Origin: Mycolicibacterium litorale
GTDB lineage: Bacteria > Actinomycetota > Actinomycetes > Mycobacteriales > Mycobacteriaceae
Direction: 5' to 3'
Assembly: GCF_010731695.1 (NCBI RefSeq)
Contig: NZ_AP022586.1
Location: forward strand, 3,038,001 to 3,102,000
Length of the DNA stretch: 64,000 bases
Within the stretch, counting starts at the first letter, position 1. Each line of letters begins with the position of its first letter. Made by a program: the position numbers and the translations under genes. The notes beneath the pieces were generated by a model, which searched no databases, was not told the origin of the DNA, and was given only the letters and a program-made list of their open reading frames with translations. This document shows positions 47,650-55,310 of the stretch, one piece after another.

Positions 47650-48819
47650 TCAGGGTCCCGAGGGTGCGGAAGTCCGGCTGACCTCGTCGTCCTCGGCCTG
47701 CTCGGGCTGCTGGGGCTGCTCGGGCGGTGGATTCTCACCGGCCCGCGCACCCACCTGCTCGTCGTAGTAGCGGATGAGCACCGCCGCCGCCGCCGCGACC
47801 GGGACGGCCAGGAACGCGCCGATGACGCCGAAGGTCGATGCGCCCAGCGTCACCGCCAGCAGGACGATCACCGCGTGCAGCTTCATCGACTTCGCCTGCA
47901 GCCACGGCTGCAGCACATTCCCTTCGAGCTGCTGCACCGCGAGGATGATCGCCAGGACGATCAACGCTTCCACCGGACCGTTCGACACCAGCGCGATCAG
48001 CACGGCCAGGCCGCCGGCGACGAACGCACCGACGATCGGCACGAACCCGCCGATGAAGGTGATGATCGCGAGGGCGTACGCCAACGGCACGCCCAGGATC
48101 ACCAAGCCCGCTCCGATGAGCACCGCATCGACGAGACTCACCAGCGCCTGCGTGCGGATGAAACCGCCCAGGGTCGACCAGACGCGCTCGAGGACCTCGG
48201 CGACATGCGGGGCGGCGGGGTTCCCGACGGCATGGCGCAACCACGGGATGAAGCGTGGCCCGTCCTTGAGCAGGAAGAAGGTGACGACCACGGCGGTGAA
48301 GACGGTGACCAGCGCCGACGTCGCGGCCCCCACGCCGGTGAAGACCCCGGACGCAATCTGGGCGCTACTCGAGTTCAACCGCTCGGTGATGGCGGCCACC
48401 GCCGAATTCAGCTGGGCCTCACTGATGTTCAGCGGTGGGCCACCGAGCCAGTCCCGCACCTTGACCACACCCGCGGTCGCCTGCTGTGCCAGCTCGGTGG
48501 ACTGTTCGACGATCGCCGGCGCCACCGCGGCGACCAGACCGCTCAGGACCCCGACCGCGACCAGCAGCGTCAGCAGGACCGCCGCCGCCGGGGGTATCCC
48601 CTTGCCGCGCAGCCAGCGCACCGGTGGCCACAGCACCGTGCACACGATCAGGGCGAGCGCCACCGGTAAGAGGATCACCCACGTCTTGCCCACCACCCAG
48701 GCGAGCAACCACAGGGCGGCGGCGACCGCGATGAGTTGCACCGCCACCACCGCGGTCGATCGAAGATGGGCACCGTAGACCATGCCGCGGTTGGGGGCCG
48801 TAGTCGTCTGCTCTTGCAC
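47650..48819 (-). CDS. AI-2E/PerM family membrane transporter
   Basis: 389 residues with seven or eight hydrophobic segments. The long amphipathic central region (QSTELAQQATAGVVKVRDWL) and the C-terminal GNVLQPWLQAKSMKLHAVIV match PF01594 (AI-2E transporter/PerM). The tail is Pro/Gln/Glu-rich (PPPEQPQQPEQAEDDE) and disordered. The transported solute is unknown. GTG 48819 is used; ATG 48783 is an alternative giving 377 residues. It is convergent with sdhB, four bases apart. Confidence 0.87.
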   Translation of the reverse strand: MQEQTTTAPNRGMVYGAHLRSTAVVAVQLIAVAAALWLLAWVVGKTWVILLPVALALIVCTVLWPPVRWLRGKGIPPAAAVLLTLLVAVGVLSGLVAAVAPAIVEQSTELAQQATAGVVKVRDWLGGPPLNISEAQLNSAVAAITERLNSSSAQIASGVFTGVGAATSALVTVFTAVVVTFFLLKDGPRFIPWLRHAVGNPAAPHVAEVLERVWSTLGGFIRTQALVSLVDAVLIGAGLVILGVPLAYALAIITFIGGFVPIVGAFVAGGLAVLIALVSNGPVEALIVLAIILAVQQLEGNVLQPWLQAKSMKLHAVIVLLAVTLGASTFGVIGAFLAVPVAAAAAVLIRYYDEQVGARAGENPPPEQPQQPEQAEDDEVSRTSAPSGP

Positions 48820-48885
48820 TCCCCTTCATTACCCGCCGAAGGACAGCCACGCACGCTTTGCGCGCGCAGTCACAGAATCTGCTCG

Positions 48886-49254
48886 TCAGATGACGATCAC
48901 CGGGATGAAGACACCGAACAGCCAGAACCCCCAGCCGTGGAAGCCCGGATCCCAGATCGGGCGCACCGGGTAGCCCCAGTAGTCGATCACCGCGGGCGGA
49001 TGCCCGCGCCAGTGCAGCGGCGGGGGCGGTCCCCAGCCCCACGGCGGGCGGTCGTCGTTGCGCCACTTGTTGGCACGCCACCACTTGTCCCAATCGCCGG
49101 GGCCGCGGTCATGCCCACCGCGGTCGATCCACTCCCGGTCCTTGTCGGGTTTCCAGCCCGGATCGGCGCTCGACGGTGCGATTCCGACGCCCGCTGCCGC
49201 GGCGGTGAGGACGCCGGCGGCGACGCCTCCCGCGACGATTCTCCTGATGGTCAT
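48886..49254 (-). CDS. Small exported Trp/Pro-rich protein, unknown function
   Basis: 122 residues. Residues 1-31 form a Sec signal peptide (MTIRRIVAGGVAAGVL core, cleavage after PSSA). The mature chain is hydrophilic and very rich in Trp, Asp and Arg (WDKWWRANKWRNDDRPPWGW), then Pro/Trp-rich, and ends with a hydrophobic FGVFIPVIVI segment that could insert in a membrane. No cysteines. Not recognised as a named family. The ATG at 49254 is six bases after AGGAGT. Confidence 0.75.
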   Translation of the reverse strand: MTIRRIVAGGVAAGVLTAAAAGVGIAPSSADPGWKPDKDREWIDRGGHDRGPGDWDKWWRANKWRNDDRPPWGWGPPPPLHWRGHPPAVIDYWGYPVRPIWDPGFHGWGFWLFGVFIPVIVI

Positions 49255-49351
49255 GTGCGACTCCTCGTCTACGTGGAACTGACCCAGTCGCCCCGACTCG
49301 ATATGACCCGCGTATAGATTACCGGCCCGCGGGCGGCGCCGTCACGCCCGC

Positions 49352-49378
49352 TGTCACACTTCGGCGGGCTGTCTCGTC
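49352..49378 (+). promoter_or_regulatory. ECF41 (SigJ-type) promoter
   Basis: TGTCACA (49352-49358), exactly 16 bases, then CGTC (49375-49378), eight bases before the decarboxylase ATG. This is the published form of the ECF41 sigma factor target promoter. The convergent neighbour encodes an ECF41-type factor. Confidence 0.8.
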
Positions 49379-49386
49379 TGATTGAC

Positions 49387-49980
49387 ATGACACACACATC
49401 GCGTATCGAACCCGTTGCCCCGCAGCGCGCGTCGCTGCTGACCAAACTGTTCTACCGGGTGGCCAAACGCCGTTTCGGTGAGGTGCCCGAACCGTTCGCG
49501 GTCGCCGCGCACCATCCGCGGCTGATGGTCGCCAACGTGGTCCACGAGGGCCTGTTGCAGTCCGGCTCCAAGGCCCTACCCGCCAGTGTCCGCGAGCTCG
49601 CCGTGTTCTGGACGGCCCGCACGGTCGGCTGCTCGTGGTGCGTCGACTTCGGGTCGATGCTGCAGCGCCTCGACGGCCTCGACGTGGACCGGCTGAATGA
49701 CATCGACGACTACGCCACCTCACCGCGCTACAGCGACGACGAACGCGCGGCCATCGCCTACGCCGATGCGATGACCACCGACCCGCACGGCATCACCGAC
49801 GAGCAGGTCGCCGACCTGCGCCGCCGTTTCGGCGATGCCGGGGTGATCGAGCTGACCTACCAGGTCGGGGTGGAGAACATGCGTGCGCGGATGTACTCGG
49901 CGCTCGGCATCACCGAGCAGGGCTTCAGCTCGGATGCGTGCCGGGTGCCGTGGGCCGACGGCGAAGCGGCGACCCGGTGA
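49387..49980 (+). CDS. Carboxymuconolactone decarboxylase-family protein (AhpD-like), ECF41 target
   Basis: 197 residues. The AhpD-type active site CSWC lies in RTVGCSWCVDFGS, preceded by RELAVFWTA; the helices around ELTYQVGVENMRARMYSALG complete the CMD fold. The CxxC suggests a thiol-disulfide or peroxide-related role rather than ring decarboxylation. CMD proteins are the commonest genomic partner of ECF41 sigma factors, and the ECF41 promoter immediately upstream supports direct control. Its last 56 bases overlap the 3' end of the sigma factor gene. Confidence 0.9.
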   Translation: MTHTSRIEPVAPQRASLLTKLFYRVAKRRFGEVPEPFAVAAHHPRLMVANVVHEGLLQSGSKALPASVRELAVFWTARTVGCSWCVDFGSMLQRLDGLDVDRLNDIDDYATSPRYSDDERAAIAYADAMTTDPHGITDEQVADLRRRFGDAGVIELTYQVGVENMRARMYSALGITEQGFSSDACRVPWADGEAATR

Positions 49981-50860
49981 ACTTGTCCGGGTTGGCGATG
50001 TCGTACACCGCGACGACCTTTCCGTCGTGCACGGTCAGCGCCGTCACCCGCGGCATCATCGCCGGATATCCGTCGCGGGCCGGGGATCCGGGCGTCCAGC
50101 TGCCGAGCTGACCGTTGACCAGCGCCGGCTGCGCTGACTCCAGCCAGCCGGGCCCGTACCGCCGCGCCAGGCCGAACAGAAAGCGCGCCACCTTGTCGGC
50201 GCCGCGGATGACCTGCGCGGCCGTCGGCGCCCGCCGGTTCGCGTCCCCGGTGAACGTGGCGTCCGGATGCAGGAGTCGCACAACGGATTCCATGTCACCG
50301 GCCGCCAGCGCCGCCATCAACGCACCCGCGATCTCGGTGTGGGTGTCGTCGCTGACCGGCGGCGGCGCCGAGGCGACGGCACGCCGGGCCCGCGACGCGA
50401 GCTGGCGAGCGGCAGCCGGACTGATCCCCAGCACGTCGGCGATCTCGGAGAACGGGACGGCGAACCCGTCGTGCAGCACGAAGGCGACCCGCTGATCAGG
50501 GGTGAGGCGCTCGAGCACCACCATCGCGGCGAACCGGGCGTCGTCGGCGGCGACCACCGCGGCCAGCGGATCGGTGTCGTCGAAGCCGGTGACCACCGGC
50601 TCCGGGAGCCACTGCCCGACGTAGCTCTCGCGCCGATGCGCCGCCGACCGCAACCGGTCGAGGCTGAGCCGGCTCACCACCGTGGTCAGCCAGGCCCGCA
50701 GATCGGCGACCTCGACGCGGTCCGCGGTGCCCTGCCACCGCAGCCACGCGTCCTGCACGGCGTCCTCGGCGTCGGCCAGCGTGCCCGTCAACCGGTAGGC
50801 CACGGACAGCAGATACGGTCGCAGGCTCTCGAACTCGTCCACCCGCGCGCTCGCGGTCAT
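49925..50860 (-). CDS. sigJ: ECF41-type RNA polymerase sigma factor SigJ
   Basis: 311 residues. Sigma region 2 (LRPYLLSVAYRLTGTLADAE, then DAVQDAWLRW) and region 4 (LTPDQRVAFVLHDGFAVPFS, IADVLGISPAAARQLASRAR) are followed by a ~130-residue SnoaL-like C-terminal domain that replaces an anti-sigma factor in this group. The C-terminal NPDKL motif is present as NPDKF, and the linker DGGGR motif is changed to GDANR. M. tuberculosis sigJ is Rv3328c. A TAGACT -10 box ends seven bases before ATG 50860, so basal transcription is probably by the housekeeping factor. Confidence 0.9.
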   Translation of the reverse strand: MTASARVDEFESLRPYLLSVAYRLTGTLADAEDAVQDAWLRWQGTADRVEVADLRAWLTTVVSRLSLDRLRSAAHRRESYVGQWLPEPVVTGFDDTDPLAAVVAADDARFAAMVVLERLTPDQRVAFVLHDGFAVPFSEIADVLGISPAAARQLASRARRAVASAPPPVSDDTHTEIAGALMAALAAGDMESVVRLLHPDATFTGDANRRAPTAAQVIRGADKVARFLFGLARRYGPGWLESAQPALVNGQLGSWTPGSPARDGYPAMMPRVTALTVHDGKVVAVYDIANPDKFTGSPLRRRPTAPGTHPS

Positions 50861-50867
50861 AGGCCCG

Positions 50868-50873
50868 AGTCTA
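50868..50873 (-). promoter_or_regulatory. -10 box TAGACT, leaderless promoter for sigJ
   Basis: On the minus strand TAGACT ends seven bases before ATG 50860. No TGTCACA/CGTC pair is present, so autoregulation by SigJ is not suggested. Confidence 0.5.
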
Positions 50874-50880
50874 GAACCGG

Positions 50881-52119
50881 TCAGGGGTCGCGGATGATCG
50901 GGCAGGTCATACAGTGGCCGCCGCCGCGCCCGCGGCCCAGCTCCGCGCCCACGATCGTGATGACCTCGATCCCCGCTTGCCTCAGCAGCGTGTTGGTTCG
51001 GGTGTTGCGGTCGTAGGCCACCACGACGCCGGGCTCGATCGCCACCAGGTTATTGCCGCTGTCCCACTGCTGACGCTCCGATTCGTATGCGCTCCCCCCG
51101 GTTTCGACGACGCGCAGCGCACCGATGTCGAGCGCGGCGGCCACCACCTCGATGAACGGCTTGTTCTCCTCGATGACGTCGACACCGATCGCAGTGTCCG
51201 ACGGACGCAGCGAGAAGGTGTGGATCGCGTCGACGATGTGCGGATAGACGGTGACCACGTCGCGGTCGGCGAACGTGAACACCGTGTCGAGGTGCATCGC
51301 CGAGCGCAGTTTCGGCATACCCGCGACGATGATGTGCGCCGCCACGCCGTGCCTGAACAGTTCGGCGGCCACCTGGGTTATCGCCTGACGGGAGGTGCGT
51401 TCACTCATCCCGATCAGCACCACACCGCCACCCGGGATGAGCACATCACCGCCTTCGAGGGTGGCTGTCCCCCAATGCTGTTCGGGGTCGCCCCACCACA
51501 CCCGCGCATTCACGAAGTCGGGATGGAACTGATAGATCGCCTTCATCAGCAGTGTCTCGTCGTGACGGGCCGGCCAGTACAGCGGGTTCAGCGTCAAGCC
51601 ACCGTAGATCCAGCAGGTGGTGTCCCGGGTGTAGAGGGTGTTGGGCAGCGGCGGCATGAGATATTCGGCGACGCCGAGCGATTCGCGCGCCAAGGCGAGG
51701 TAGCCCGACCGCATGTCGGCAGGGAGGTCGGTGGTCGACATGCCCCCGATGAGGAGTTCGGCCAATCGTCGCGGCTCCAGTGAGTCGAGGTATGCCCGGG
51801 TGTCCTCGACCAGACCGGGACCCACCTCGTTGGCGACGATCTTGCGGTCCAGCAGCCACTCCCTGGCGTCGGGGAGCGCCATGGTTTCCGTCAGCAGGTT
51901 GTGCAGCTCGACCACTTCCACGCCGCGGTCGCGCATCTTGGCGACGAAGTCGAAGTGGTCGCGGCGCGCGTTCTGCACCCACAGCACGTCGTCGAACAGC
52001 AGGGCATCGCAATTGGACGGGGTCAGTCGCTCGTGAGCCAGTCCGGGGGCGCAGACCAGCACCTTGCGCAGCTTGCCCACTTCCGAGTGCACACCGTAGG
52101 TGGTGGCGAGATCAGTCAT
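50881..52119 (-). CDS. arcA: Arginine deiminase
   Basis: 412 residues. The nucleophilic Cys is in the C-terminal [12 protein letters not shown]; the substrate-binding Asp/Glu/His set is in [11 protein letters not shown] and [14 protein letters not shown], and the N-terminal [10 protein letters not shown] and [12 protein letters not shown] are family motifs. It hydrolyses arginine to citrulline and ammonia. The permease gene lies 15 bases upstream on the same strand, forming an arginine uptake/deimination pair. ATG 52119 follows an AAGGAGCG ribosome site. No arcB or arcC gene is nearby. Confidence 0.95.
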   Translation of the reverse strand: MTDLATTYGVHSEVGKLRKVLVCAPGLAHERLTPSNCDALLFDDVLWVQNARRDHFDFVAKMRDRGVEVVELHNLLTETMALPDAREWLLDRKIVANEVGPGLVEDTRAYLDSLEPRRLAELLIGGMSTTDLPADMRSGYLALARESLGVAEYLMPPLPNTLYTRDTTCWIYGGLTLNPLYWPARHDETLLMKAIYQFHPDFVNARVWWGDPEQHWGTATLEGGDVLIPGGGVVLIGMSERTSRQAITQVAAELFRHGVAAHIIVAGMPKLRSAMHLDTVFTFADRDVVTVYPHIVDAIHTFSLRPSDTAIGVDVIEENKPFIEVVAAALDIGALRVVETGGSAYESERQQWDSGNNLVAIEPGVVVAYDRNTRTNTLLRQAGIEVITIVGAELGRGRGGGHCMTCPIIRDP

Positions 52120-52134
52120 CGACGCGCTCCTTCG

Positions 52135-53580
52135 TCAGACAGTGATCGCTCCCGTCGCCAGCGACACGACACCGGCCACGGCGCCGATGACGATGGCCGC
52201 GAACAGCACCGCCTCGGCGACGGTGAACACCCGCACCTTCTTCTCGCGCCGGGCGACGATGTAGAGCGCCGCGCCGGGGGCGTAGAGGATGCAGGACAGC
52301 AGGAGGTGCCCGAGGCCTGCGGCGTAGACGAGGAACGCGGTATAGGCCGTGGCCACCGCGGCGAACGCCATGTCGGCGCGTAGGGATCGCCTGTCGTCGT
52401 ATGTCTCCCGGGTGACGGTGAGCTTCAGCGCGTATCCGGCGGCCAGCAGGTACGGGACGAGCGCGAGCGACGCCGTCAGGTCGAGCATGAAATCCAGGGC
52501 GTCGGAGACGAACAACTTGAGGATGATCAGCACCTGGACCAGACCGGTCGCCATGAACAGGGCGGCGACGGGCGCGCCCTTGGCGTTGACCCTGGTCAGG
52601 AAGCGCGGCATGTCGCCGGCCCTGGCGGGGATGTAGAGGATCTCGGCGGACATCAGCGTCCACGCCAGGTAGGCGCCCAGTACCGAGAGGACCACGCCGG
52701 CCTTGATGAACACCGAACCCCAAGGCCCGACCAGTGATTCGAGGACCGAAGCCATCGACGGCTGCTCGGCCTCGGCCAGCTGCGAACGCGGCAGCGCACC
52801 GTAGGAGACCAGCGTCACCAGCGAGAACACGCCCAGCACCCCGAGGAATCCGATGACAGTGGCACGTCCGACGTCGGACCGCTTCTTGGCGTATCGGGAG
52901 TAGACGCTGGCGCCCTCGATCCCGAGGAACACAAACACGGTGATCAGCATCGTGCCCTTGGCCTGGTCGAACACCGACGCGAAGGTCCTGTCGCCGCCGC
53001 CCCAGAAGTTGCCGGCGAAATACCCGCCGTCGAACAGGACCAGGGCCAGGACGATGAAGACCAGGATCGGCACCACCTTGGCGATGGTGACGATCCGGTT
53101 GATGACGGCGGCCTCTTTGACGCCCTGCAGGATCAACAGGTGGAAGGTCCACACCCCGATCGTCGACACGACGACCGCCAGCACCGTGTCGCCGGCCCCG
53201 AGTTCGGGGAACAGCTCACTGGCGGTCGCGTTGATCAAGACCCAGTACGACGTATTGCCCGCGCACGCCGAGGCCCAGAAGCCGAACGCCGCGTTGAAGC
53301 CGACGTAGTCGCCGAATCCCGCTTTGGCGTAGGCGTAGATGCCGGCGTCGAGGTCGGGTTTGCGCACCGCCAACCGCTGGAACACGAAGGCCAGCATCAA
53401 CATGCCGGTGCCCGCGATGGTCCACGCGATGACCGCCCCGAGCACCCCGGTCTCGGTCCCGAATCGGCGCGGCAACAGGAACACGCCTGCCCCGATCATC
53501 GAGCCGACCACCATCGCGGTCAGCGTCGGCAGGCTGACCTTCTTCTGGTCCTGCCCCAGTGCGGCGTCGGTGGTCGTCAT
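52135..53580 (-). CDS. APC-superfamily basic amino acid antiporter (ArcD/arginine-ornithine type)
   Basis: 481 residues with 12 hydrophobic segments. SLPTLTAMVVGSMIGAGVF is the helix-1 substrate motif of APC carriers, and VFVFLGIEGASVYSRYAKK is the helix-6 region of the arginine/ornithine-lysine antiporter group. It probably exchanges arginine for citrulline or ornithine and supplies ArcA. Longer ORFs from 53736 have an unrelated N-terminus, so ATG 53580 is used. No strong ribosome site. Confidence 0.9.
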   Translation of the reverse strand: MTTTDAALGQDQKKVSLPTLTAMVVGSMIGAGVFLLPRRFGTETGVLGAVIAWTIAGTGMLMLAFVFQRLAVRKPDLDAGIYAYAKAGFGDYVGFNAAFGFWASACAGNTSYWVLINATASELFPELGAGDTVLAVVVSTIGVWTFHLLILQGVKEAAVINRIVTIAKVVPILVFIVLALVLFDGGYFAGNFWGGGDRTFASVFDQAKGTMLITVFVFLGIEGASVYSRYAKKRSDVGRATVIGFLGVLGVFSLVTLVSYGALPRSQLAEAEQPSMASVLESLVGPWGSVFIKAGVVLSVLGAYLAWTLMSAEILYIPARAGDMPRFLTRVNAKGAPVAALFMATGLVQVLIILKLFVSDALDFMLDLTASLALVPYLLAAGYALKLTVTRETYDDRRSLRADMAFAAVATAYTAFLVYAAGLGHLLLSCILYAPGAALYIVARREKKVRVFTVAEAVLFAAIVIGAVAGVVSLATGAITV

Positions 53581-53716
53581 CTCGAGGGACCGGCCACGTC
53601 GGTGTGCGGTGCGGGCTGGAAGCCGTCCAACTCCGACGGGCGGTCCGGATTCGCTCCGGATCCCACGTTCGTGATCATGACAGAAAGACCCGTCGACGCA
53701 ACCGGATCGGGCCGAA

Positions 53717-53756
53717 GCTGAGCAAACACTTGCCAAGTGCTCAGCCTGCGCTCAGC
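53717..53756. repeat. Inverted/direct GCTCAGC repeat cluster upstream of permease and acyltransferase
   Basis: GCTGAGC (53717-53723) is inverted against GCTCAGC at 53739-53745 (the hairpin also pairs ACTT with AAGT) and GCTCAGC recurs at 53750-53756. The site lies in the 219-base divergent promoter region, so it may be a regulator site. The remainder of that region shows no gene. Confidence 0.4.
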
Positions 53757-53787
53757 ACCTGGCCAGGAAAGTAGACAGGTCGTGCAG

Positions 53788-53793
53788 TAGCGT
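53788..53793 (+). promoter_or_regulatory. -10 box TAGCGT, leaderless promoter for acyltransferase gene
   Basis: TAGCGT ends six bases before GTG 53800. Confidence 0.5.
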
Positions 53794-53799
53794 CACCGG

Positions 53800-54966
53800 G
53801 TGCTCACGCAGTCGGACCGGGTTGCGTCGCTCACCGGTCTGCGGGCGGTGGCGGCGCTACTGGTGGTGGGCACCCACGCGGCGTTCGCCACCGGCAGCCT
53901 CACCCACGGATTCCTCGGATACATCTACGCGCGCCTCGAGATCGGCGTCGCGTTCTTCTTCGTGCTGTCCGGCTACCTGCTGTTCCGGCCGTGGGTCCGC
54001 GCCGCCGCGGCCGGCCTGCCCGCACCGCGCGTCGGCCGCTACGCATGGCGCCGGACCCGGCGCATCATGCCCGCGTACCTGCTCACCGTGTGCACCGTCT
54101 ACATCGTCTACCTCTTCCTGGCGGACTCGACGCCAGGGCAGACGTGGGCCGGCCTGGTGCGCCACCTCACGCTCACGCAGATCTACACCGATGACTTCCT
54201 GCTCACCTATCTGCACCACGGCCTGTCTCAGACGTGGAGCCTGGCGGTCGAGGTGTCGTTCTACGCCGCGCTGCCCTTCCTGGCGTATCTGCTGGTGACG
54301 GTGCGGTGCCGCGGCGAGTGGCGACCCGGGCGCGTGCTGGGTGGCTTGGCCGCGCTGGCCGCGGTCAGCCCGCTGTGGCTGATCGTCGTGCAGACGACCG
54401 ACTGGCTGCCGAACTCCGCCACGATGTGGCTGCCCGCGCATCTGGTGTGGTTCGCCGGCGGGATGGCGCTGGCGGTGCTGCGGTCGATGGACGTCCGGTG
54501 CCGCGCCGCGACGGCTCTGCCGCTGGCGGCTTTGCTGTTCCTCGTCGTGTCCACGCCGCTCGCCGGGCAGATCACGATGGGACCGGTACCGGTGTGGGCG
54601 CCGCTGCTGAAGAGCCTGCTCTACGCGGCCGTCGCCTCACTCGTGGTCGCGCCGTTGGCGCTCGGCGGCGGCGGACGATACGAGCGGGTGCTGGGCAGCA
54701 GGCCGATGACGTGGCTGGGTGAGATCTCCTACGAGCTGTTCCTGGTGCACGTGCTCGTCATCGCCCTGCTGCTGCATGTGCTGGACTGGCCCGTGTTCGG
54801 GGGTTCGTTGGCGGGGCTGCTCGCGCTGACCCTGCTGTGCGCCGTTCCGGCGGCGTGGGCGCTCAACCGCATCACGCGGCCCACCAGTGAAACTGCGCCC
54901 GCGCGCCGCGTTCCGTCCGGCAGCGAATTTCTCGATTCCCCGAGGTTTCAGCACATCGGCGGGTGA
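53800..54966 (+). CDS. Acyltransferase 3 family membrane protein
   Basis: 388 residues with about ten membrane segments. The opening SLTGLRAVAALLVVGTHAAF contains the conserved Arg and His of acyltransferase-3 (OafA/NodX) proteins; EIGVAFFFVLSGYLLFRPW and LVHVLVIALLLH are further family motifs. It probably transfers an acyl group to a cell-envelope sugar or lipid. The C-terminal tail (~30 residues) is disordered. The acceptor is unknown. Confidence 0.87.
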   Translation: MLTQSDRVASLTGLRAVAALLVVGTHAAFATGSLTHGFLGYIYARLEIGVAFFFVLSGYLLFRPWVRAAAAGLPAPRVGRYAWRRTRRIMPAYLLTVCTVYIVYLFLADSTPGQTWAGLVRHLTLTQIYTDDFLLTYLHHGLSQTWSLAVEVSFYAALPFLAYLLVTVRCRGEWRPGRVLGGLAALAAVSPLWLIVVQTTDWLPNSATMWLPAHLVWFAGGMALAVLRSMDVRCRAATALPLAALLFLVVSTPLAGQITMGPVPVWAPLLKSLLYAAVASLVVAPLALGGGGRYERVLGSRPMTWLGEISYELFLVHVLVIALLLHVLDWPVFGGSLAGLLALTLLCAVPAAWALNRITRPTSETAPARRVPSGSEFLDSPRFQHIGG

Positions 54967-55010
54967 GAATCCAGGGGACACCCAGCGGCTCCAACGCGGA
55001 GGTGGCCACC

Positions 55011-55310
55011 ATGGTCCGAGCACTCGTCCCCACGATCGCCGCCTCGATCGTCGTCACGGCCGGTTCGCTGGGACTCGCGCCGCCCGCGGCCGCAGGCGAA
55101 GCCGAGTACCTCGACCTGCAGCAGTACTTCACGTTCCTGACCGCCGACCAGCTCCTCCGCGAGGGATATTGGTCGTGCCGGGCCGCCGCCAGCGGTATGG
55201 GTTCCTCGGAGATCGTTCCGATGGTGCAGCAGCACCTGAAGTACTCGGGCGCCTCGCTGGCGGTCGCCAACAAGATCGTGTCGACCGCGATCGTGCACCT
55301 CGACTGCTGA
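55011..55310 (+). CDS. Small exported DUF732-type protein
   Basis: 99 residues. A signal peptide (MVRALVPTIAASIVV core, cleavage after PPAAA) is followed by a ~65-residue helical domain with one Cys near the middle (REGYWSCRAA) and one as the last residue (HLDC), the two-Cys pattern of mycobacterial DUF732 exported proteins. GCGGAGGTGG precedes the ATG at 55011. Function unknown. It abuts the convergent aldehyde dehydrogenase gene. Confidence 0.8.
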   Translation: MVRALVPTIAASIVVTAGSLGLAPPAAAGEAEYLDLQQYFTFLTADQLLREGYWSCRAAASGMGSSEIVPMVQQHLKYSGASLAVANKIVSTAIVHLDC

